DNA from: Cyrtodaria siliqua
Lineage: Eukaryota > Mollusca > Bivalvia > Adapedonta > Hiatellidae
DNA: 64,000 nucleotides
Direction: 5' to 3'
Assembly: GCA_037043455.1 (NCBI GenBank)
Contig: JAWPHD010005592.1
Coordinates: 1-64,000 of the forward strand
Positions 57,968-64,000 of the stretch are shown in pieces. Each line of letters opens with the position of its first letter. Position 1 is the stretch's first letter. Below the pieces are notes generated by a model. That model made no database searches and was not told the origin of the DNA. It saw nothing but the letters and a program-made list of their open reading frames with translations. The position numbers and the translations under genes are program-made.

Positions 57968-59147
57968 ATGGTTAATGTTTTAATAGTAGGTGTCACTTAT
58001 GGCTCAACCCTTCTAGTCTCTTTCATCTCACCCACTTCCGTTACTGTTGTGAGAACCCTTCTGGGCTCTGTTATCTCAATCATTTCTGTTACTGTTGCAA
58101 GAACACTTCATGACTCTTTCATCTCACCCACTTCTGTTACTGTTACAAGAACACTTCTATGCTCTTTCATCTCAATCACTTCCGTTACTGTTACAAGAAT
58201 CCTTCTTGGCTCTTTCATCGCAACCACTTCTGTTACTGTTGCAAGAACCCTTCTTGACTTTTTCATCTCAATCACTTCCGTTACTGTTACAAGAATCCTT
58301 CTTGGCTCTTTCATCGCAACCACTTCTGTTACTGTTGCAAGAACCCTTCTTGGCTCTTTCATCTCAATCACTTCCTTTACTTTTACAAGAACCCTTCTTG
58401 GCTTTTTAATCTCAACCACTTCTGTTTCCTTTGCGAGAACCCTTCTTGACTCTTTCATCACAACCACTTCTGTTACTGTTGCGAGAACACTTCTCGACTC
58501 TTTCATCTCAACCACTTCTGTTACTGTTGCGAGAACCCTTCTCGACTCTTTCATCACAACCACTTCTGTTACTATTGCGAGAACCCTTCTTGGCTCTTTC
58601 ATCTCAACCACTTCTGTTACTGTTGCAAGAACACTTCTTGGCTCTTTCATCTCAATCACTTCCGTTACTGTTGCGAGAACCCTTCTTGGCTCTTTCATCT
58701 CAACCACTTCTGTTACTGTTGCAAGAACCCTTCTTGACTCTTTCATCGCAACCACTTCTGTTACTGTTGCAAGAACACTTCTTGGCTTTTTCATCTCAAT
58801 CACTTCTGTTACTGTTGCAAGAATCCTTCTTGGATCTTTCATCGCAACCACTTCTGTTACTGTTGCAAGAACTCTTCTTGGCTCTTTCATCTCAATCACT
58901 TCCTTTACTGTTGCGAGAACCCTTCTCAGCTCTTTCATCTCAACCATTTCTATTAATGTTGCGAGAACCCTTTTTGGGTCTTCGTTTCACCCACCTCTGT
59001 TTCTGTTGCGAGAACCCTTCTCAACTCTTTCATCTCAACCACTTCTGTTACTGTTGCGAGAACCCTTCTTGACTCTTTCATCTCAATCACTTCTGTTACT
59101 GTTGCGAGAACCCTTCTTGGCTCTTTCATCTCCCCACTTCTGTTACT
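57968..59147. repeat. 48-bp minisatellite, about 24 copies, open on both strands
   Basis: The unit is close to TCTGTTACTGTTGCAAGAAC followed by CCTTCTTGGCTCTTTCATCTC and AACCACT. The + strand frame is open for 394 codons (16-residue unit SVTVARTLLGSFISTT) and the - strand for 279 plus 70 codons (MKEPRRVLATVTEVVE). Variation falls mostly at positions that are third bases on both strands. No splice sites, promoter or flanking coding sequence could be tied to either frame. It may be only a satellite whose period is divisible by three, or a repetitive coding exon. Confidence 0.9.
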
Positions 59148-60029
59148 GTTGACAGGGTTCGACACTCCCTCAAGTCCGTCGGTCCGAGACCGATTGTTTA
59201 CTCGGCGGACCTGTTGATTTTCTAGCTTATCGACCCGTGTGACCCACAGATTTTTCAGAGTGAAAATTCTTAATTCGGCTAAACAAAATCATTAACCAAT
59301 CCATAAACATATATACGTTATTGATGTCTATGGCTAATCGTAGGATACAATACATTTCCGCTGATTTCTCTCGTTAAAAAACAATCACAAACAAACTCGC
59401 TTTATACCAAATACATTTCTTTATTTCATAATTAGCCTTCAATAAAACACACAATCAAAGTTCACAGTTTTGCTTATTAAAGATTCTTAACAACTGTGCC
59501 GATGTCAATCCTATAATTTATATAAACCGCCTTTTAAATTTATTAATCGCAGGAGAAGTACCTCGTTCTCAATCATAATCATAACCCCGCCCTTGCGCAG
59601 TATTTTGTAGTACGATTTTTAATTATTCACCAAACGAAAAAATACGACAGCTTTGATTGGTTTACTTAAATAGAATGCGCACATGATTCCCCACATGATC
59701 TAATCACGTGATCTAGGCAAACATGGTGTTTACATCTCGCCTTAGGCAAGCCGATAAAGATCAATAATTAGGCTATTGCTCTGATTAGATAAGATTCGGG
59801 TTGTTATTTAATGGTAATGGGATTAAATAAGGTACGTGTGATACACACGCTGATTGTGTATTTTAGAGGCTTTTGTTTATTATGAGGTTAATCACATTTG
59901 AAATTTCCGAAATTGACCCGAATTTGCCGAAAATGACGGCGACTCAAATTTCGCCCCACATGAATAAAAAAGCGAAGTCGGCCAAATTAAAGCGAAGTTT
60001 TTAGCGACTTCGCCTAATCGCGTGACCCC

Positions 60030-60350
60030 TTGGATTTTATAGTCGCACTGGCTGTAAAACCATCTATCTTTCGGATCTAAAATTTCAATCATTTCATAAT
60101 TAATATAATTTTTGAAGTAGACGGCCAACCCTCCACACGTATTGGTATCACTTGCTCTATTATTATCATAAAATTTAAATTCATGCTTAAAACCAGGAAT
60201 AGATTTGAATGTCTTTTTATTAAATTTAGTTTCCTGAATACAAATAATATCAACTTCAGGATTAAGGTCCAGGAATACTTTAATCTCAGAGTGCTTTATA
60301 TGGGTTAAGCCTCCGGCATTAAAAGATATAATATTCACAGATTTATTCAC
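60030..60350 (-). pseudogene. LINE ORF2 endonuclease N-terminus, truncated
   Basis: Minus strand: NIISFNAGGL, NPEVDIICIQETKF, CGGLAVYFKN. These are the opening and ExK-type (QETK) motifs of the apurinic-like endonuclease of non-LTR retrotransposons. The similarity stops after SQCDYKIQ, near 60030. The reading frame starts GTG, directly overlapping the TGA of the preceding frame. Lost: the rest of the endonuclease and all of the reverse transcriptase. Confidence 0.75.
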
Positions 60351-60560
60351 TTCGAAAAGTAATTATTTATACACTTTTTAAGATTTGAATTTTGTCGTTT
60401 AGTTGCCACCCAGGAAGAAGTTGGTTTACGTGGTGTTTTAGTTTCTTTAAGGGTTCCTTGAGGTGGTGGTAGAGGAGCAGGAGGAAGATATTGAGGGGGA
60501 GGCGGATGTAAATCTACCGGGGCTGCTGGCTGAGTATGCAGTTACCGATGCAGATGATAA
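60346..60560 (-). pseudogene. LINE ORF1 C-terminus, Pro-rich
   Basis: Minus strand: VDLHPPPPQYLPPAPLPPPQ, GTLKETKTPRKPTSSWVATK, then NNYFSK and stop, ending where the endonuclease frame begins. A Pro-rich, basic end immediately before ORF2 is a plausible LINE ORF1 tail. The overlap of stop and start suggests coupled translation in the parent element. Confidence 0.5.
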
Positions 60561-60811
60561 GGAGGTGGAGGACGGGGCTTGGGACCATTCTTGAGCTACA
60601 GAAGAAGAGCTACAAGCTTCTTTTATCAATGAATTGATAGACTGAATAAAGTGCAAGTCTATGTGAAATAAACTGTTGAAACCTGTTTATCTTTTACGAG
60701 TTATTATTTCTGGTGTAGGACCTGTTGGACTTGTGAAGGACCTGTTAGTCTTGAAAGTTACAGGTCCTGTGGACCACTTAGTTCTAGAAGCGAGTGTCGA
60801 ACCCTGGTTGA

Positions 60812-60910
60812 GAGAACCCTTCTTGGCTTTCATCTCACCAACTTCTGTTACTGTTGCGAGATCACTTCTTGTCTGTTTTATCTCAACCACTTCCGTTACA
60901 GATGCAAGTT
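60812..60910. repeat. Minisatellite remainder right of the transposon
   Basis: GAGAACCCTTCTTGGC, TTTCATCTC, CTTCTGTTACTGTTGCGAG and a second, degenerate unit. It continues the 48-bp array cut at 59147. Confidence 0.9.
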
Positions 60911-61170
60911 TCTTCAAGGCAACAATGTTATCTGGTGAGCAATTCCGGGCCATTGCTTGTTTTAATGTCTAGGTTTCATATAAGTTTATACACGCATAAG
61001 GAACTAAACAAGGGAAATTTTATTATTGAGATTTAAGATATGCAATGAAGTGTGCTACACCTGCAAACAAAATAATGTTAATATATATATCTATATAAAT
61101 ACTTGTTTCCTGACAACTGAGATTATAAGAGACCTTGGTTTACTGGACTAATGCACATAACCCTTGTCAA

Positions 61171-62030
61171 AAAAAGCTACCTTATACGTACGTTTTGCGT
61201 AGCTAAAATTATTTCAAAAGCTACGTAAAACGTACGTAAAAGCTACGTAAAAGCTACTTAAAAGCTAGCGGTATTGGCACCTGCGTATTTCTTCGTATAC
61301 GCAGCTTTTGCGCAGATTTTACAAAAATGATGCAAAACATAGCATTAACAAACAAGCTGCGCAAAAGCTGCGTTTTCAAAGGTCTACATAATAATTTACC
61401 TTTAATGTAAAAGCTGCGTAAAACGCAGCTTTTACGCAGGTGCCAATACCGCTAGCTTTTACGTAGCTATTACGCAGGTCTGCATAAACGCAATTTTTAC
61501 GCAGATCTCTGTAAAAGCTGCGTAAAACGCAGCTTTTACGCAGGTGCCAATACCGCTAGCTTTTACGTAGCTATTACGCAGGTCTGCATAAACGCAATTT
61601 TTACGCAGATCTCTGTAAAAGCTGCGTAAAACGCAGCTTTTACGCAGGTGCCAATACCGCTAGCTTTTACGTAGGTCTGCATAAACGCAATTTTTACGCA
61701 GATCTCTGTAAAAGCTGCGTAAAACGCAGCTTTTACGCAGGTGCCAATACCGCTAGCTTTTACGTAGCTATTACGCAGGTCTGCGTAAACGCAGCTTTTA
61801 CGCAGATCTCTGTAAAAGTTGCGTAAAACGCAGCTTTTACGCAGGTGCCAATACCGCTAGCTTTTACGCAGGTCTGCATTAACGAAGCTTTGATGCAGAT
61901 CTTTGTTAAAGCTGCGTAAAAGCTTTGCAATAGCTGCGTAAAAACTGGCGGTATTGGCGTAAAACGCAGTTTTTACGCAGCTATTACGAAGCTTCTGTGC
62001 AGATCTTTGTGAAAGCTGCGTAAATGAAGG
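61171..62030. repeat. ~104-bp tandem array of palindromic words
   Basis: Five main units (about 61,405-61,905) of GCTGCGTAAAACGCAGCTTT, TACGCAGGTGCCAATACC, GCTAGCTTTTACGTAGCT, ATTACGCAGGTCTGC and ATAAACGCAATTTTTACGC. GCGTAAAACGC/GCGTTTTACGC and GCTAGC are self-complementary or inverted within each unit. The left edge has the unit in reverse (GCTAGCGGTATTGGCACC at 61264), so the array ends in inverted copies. No coding potential. Confidence 0.9.
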
Positions 62031-62034
62031 ATTT

Positions 62035-63050
62035 AAAAAGCTTCGTCTTTCTTTTTCAATAAAGGGTCCTCCGAAGGCTAGTGAAAATTTGAGCAGATAT
62101 AAATGGAAACGTAAATGTAGTCAAAATGATGCGCCACGATAAGCACTACAGGTCAAAGATAAGCACTACAGGTCTTTGACCGCTAGAGCATGGAATACAT
62201 AAGGATGTGATCAATAAGAAACAATCAGTAATAAAGGCAATAAAGTTTATATGTACTTAATCTAGGTCCCCCTGTACAGGATTCAAATTTAACAGAATAA
62301 ATAACATCACTATATTTCAGCAGCAAATGTTGAACAGTACATGGAAATAACATGTTACATACTTTTAATCTTAAAAAGTGATATTGGTGAAACGGCAGAA
62401 ATGAAATTTAAAGCTATTTGACACTGGAAAAGTGTTACCTAAGCATTTTTATATTGAAATATTTAAACTATAAAACAAACAACTGATATGCAAAATGCAA
62501 TTTGAAAAAAATAAACTATAAACGAAACATCTATTAAATTTCACTTTATTAACATGAAAAAGTTTGGTAGAAACACTTACAGACTGAATATAATGTTGAG
62601 CACTTAATATAATGTTGAGCACTTATTTACATTGAATATACACTGAAGGGACACACAGCAACCTTGTAGTTAATAAAACAGTTAAATTAGCACCCAAATT
62701 TACTAACCCCACATCATTTTATGTCTTTTCCCTCTTTATTCTACTATATGTTGAAAAATGTTAGGGATGCAATATAATCCACTTAGGTGTTTGCAAAATC
62801 AATTTGCTTTCAAGGATTCAAATAATGATTTGTGCATAATAAATATGAAAACTAATATTATTGTCCTTCAAAACTAAACTATAGACTTCATGTGAAACAC
62901 ATTTGAAAACACTGTCTGATTCTAAAGTAACAGGTAAACACATCTTTGATTTGTTTGTTTTCTCAGAGACCTATATTAATAATGTTTTTTTAAATAAAGA
63001 CCATAATTATTAAAAAAATATACACTGCACCCCTGGATAACAATTAGCTC
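62035..63050. other. No gene seen
   Basis: AT-rich. GATAAGCACTACAGGTC is a 21-bp direct duplicate at 62140-62180 and TATAATGTTGAGCACTTA is duplicated at 62590-62625. No exon recognised. Confidence 0.4.
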
Positions 63051-63055
63051 CATTT

Positions 63056-63146
63056 ATCTACACATCTAAGCGCCGGTAAGCTGCCTCAAACCCTCTCAAA
63101 ATTGTCCTCATTGTTCGTTCAACATCATCTTCTGGAACCTCAAACC
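63056..63146 (-). pseudogene. Possible terminal exon, copy 1 (unknown protein)
   Basis: Minus strand reads RFEVPEDDVERTMRTILRGF then EAAYRRLDV and stop. Amphipathic and free of low complexity. A TAA lies in frame 9 bp before, so if it is an exon the acceptor must be the weak TTAAG at the start. A degraded second copy lies 290 bp upstream. Protein not recognised. Confidence 0.35.
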
Positions 63147-63344
63147 GACTTAATTATTTCTGTCCTGTAGATGCAAACATGTATGAAGTTTAAAAGCTTT
63201 ACGGCTCGAGGTGTCCTGAGTAAAACTTAAATTTAAAACAGACGTATGGGACAGTCGGAAAATGGTAATTAACACTATATGACTGATCCACTTCCGTGTT
63301 AAGGCAAATATATACACCATTGAAAAACATAGCACTATATGTAT

Positions 63345-63445
63345 ACATCTAAACCTCTTTAGGATGACTCGAACCATCTTAAAACTGTTCTCATTTTCAT
63401 TTGACTTCATCTGTTGGCACCTAAACCGTTCCCGAAGAACATAGA
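63345..63445 (-). pseudogene. Possible terminal exon, copy 2 (broken)
   Basis: Minus strand: ATACTATCTTTTCAG (good acceptor), then IYVLRERF, and after a one-base shift VPTDEVK, a stop, and after a further shift MRTVLRWFESS. These pieces align in order with RFEVPEDDVERTMRTILRGFEAA of copy 1. The frame is broken by two shifts and stops. Confidence 0.35.
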
Positions 63446-63449
63446 TCTG

Positions 63450-64000
63450 AAAAGATAGTATATTTATAAATAAATTAATGTCTCCAAAAAAGACAAAATA
63501 AATTTATGAATGTATAAAAAAAAAACATTTTAAATATAATAGTTTTTAATACTTCTGAAAATTTAAAACCTATATTATATTAAAAGGGCCTCATTGCAAT
63601 CTTAGTCTTGTGGGTTCAATCCCTGGCTGGATTATATCAAACACTTCATGGTACTAGTAGTCCCAAGCATATAAAGTCGTAATTCTAGGACTGGTCAGTC
63701 CGGTGTCTGTATCATGTTATTTGTCTACAGCACGGTATTCCAGTATGGCACCACTATAAAATTGAGCATAGAGCTCATTTCAAAAAAATAAAACGGTGTG
63801 ATAAAACATAAGGATTGTTAAAAAAGATTGTTGGGTGTGGGATGGGGTGGTGGAGGTGACATGTGCACCAAATAACAGCACGTGGCGGGGATGGGGTGTA
63901 AAAGCTATTTAGGAGGAGTAGCGGCGACAATATTATATTTAAAGTAAAAAATTCAAAGGGCCATAAAAAATCAGTGAACCGGAACGAAAGCACGACATCA
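63450..64000. other. No gene seen; mollusc-type repeat at the window end
   Basis: 63900-64000 (TTTAGGAGGAGTAGCGGCGAC, AAAGGGCCATAAAAAATC) matches words at 45885-45950 (TTTAGGAGGAGTAGCGCCAAC). It is the start or middle of a dispersed repeat cut by the window edge. Confidence 0.5.

Larger units (their letters stand above)
59153..60806. mobile_element. 1,654-bp TIR transposon splitting the minisatellite
   Basis: Ends CAGGGTTCGACACTC and GAGTGTCGAACCCTG are a perfect 15-bp TIR. GTTGA at 59148-59152 and 60807-60811 is the target-site duplication. Outside both ends lies the 48-bp minisatellite in matching phase, so the insertion site is certain. CAGGG ends with a 5-bp duplication fit some hAT-like groups. 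It has no transposase and carries a LINE fragment. Confidence 0.9.

Noticed and set aside
60676..60972. 98-codon + strand frame
   Set aside because: It crosses the transposon end into minisatellite sequence, so it is a chance fusion.

Overview
The window is AT-rich eukaryotic nuclear DNA dominated by transposable elements. Repeat types that I recall from bivalve and other mollusc genomes, multi-exon genes with GT/AG introns, and a CARD gene pair point to a bivalve mollusc. This is inference from recalled repeat families; no database was searched.

Only two genes could be reconstructed with confidence, both on the + strand. Gene 1 (coding 16777-20164, 3 exons, 632 aa) and gene 2 (coding 30797-40859, 4 exons, 468 aa) are tandem paralogues. 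Each begins with a CARD (death-fold adaptor) domain split over two exons. In both, the first coding exon is exactly 135 nt, the first intron is phase 0 and the second is phase 1. Both then run through a charged linker into a C-terminal coiled coil and a basic, Ser/Arg-rich tail. The architecture suggests adaptor or scaffold proteins of innate immune or cell-death signalling. I do not recognise the family. Gene 2 has one extra 55-residue exon module with no counterpart in gene 1.

Region by region: 1-5.3 kb holds TIR elements, including a foldback MITE split by a 2.5 kb insertion packed with TTCTAGAA palindromes. 5.8-11.6 kb is a nest of mollusc-type tandem and dispersed repeats. 11.6-16.7 kb is mostly unassigned. 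16.7-20.3 kb is gene 1. 20.3-30.7 kb is MITEs, SINEs and duplications. 30.8-40.9 kb is gene 2, whose introns are loaded with nested transposons. 41-48.4 kb holds foldback, hAT-like, 63-bp and about 140-bp tandem repeats and a CCAACGTTGG-rich element. 48.7-54.8 kb holds decayed coding remnants of a Penelope-like element, a mariner transposase and a DIRS-like retroelement. 57-61 kb holds a 48-bp minisatellite open on both strands and split by a 1.65 kb TIR transposon that carries a LINE fragment. 61.2-62.0 kb is an array of about 104-bp units built from palindromic GCGTAAAACGC/TTTTACGCAG words. 63.0-63.45 kb holds two decayed copies of a minus-strand terminal exon.

No CRISPR array, rRNA or convincing functional tRNA gene was seen. 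Exon limits come from reading splice sites and frames by eye. Untranslated first exons and promoters could not be placed.
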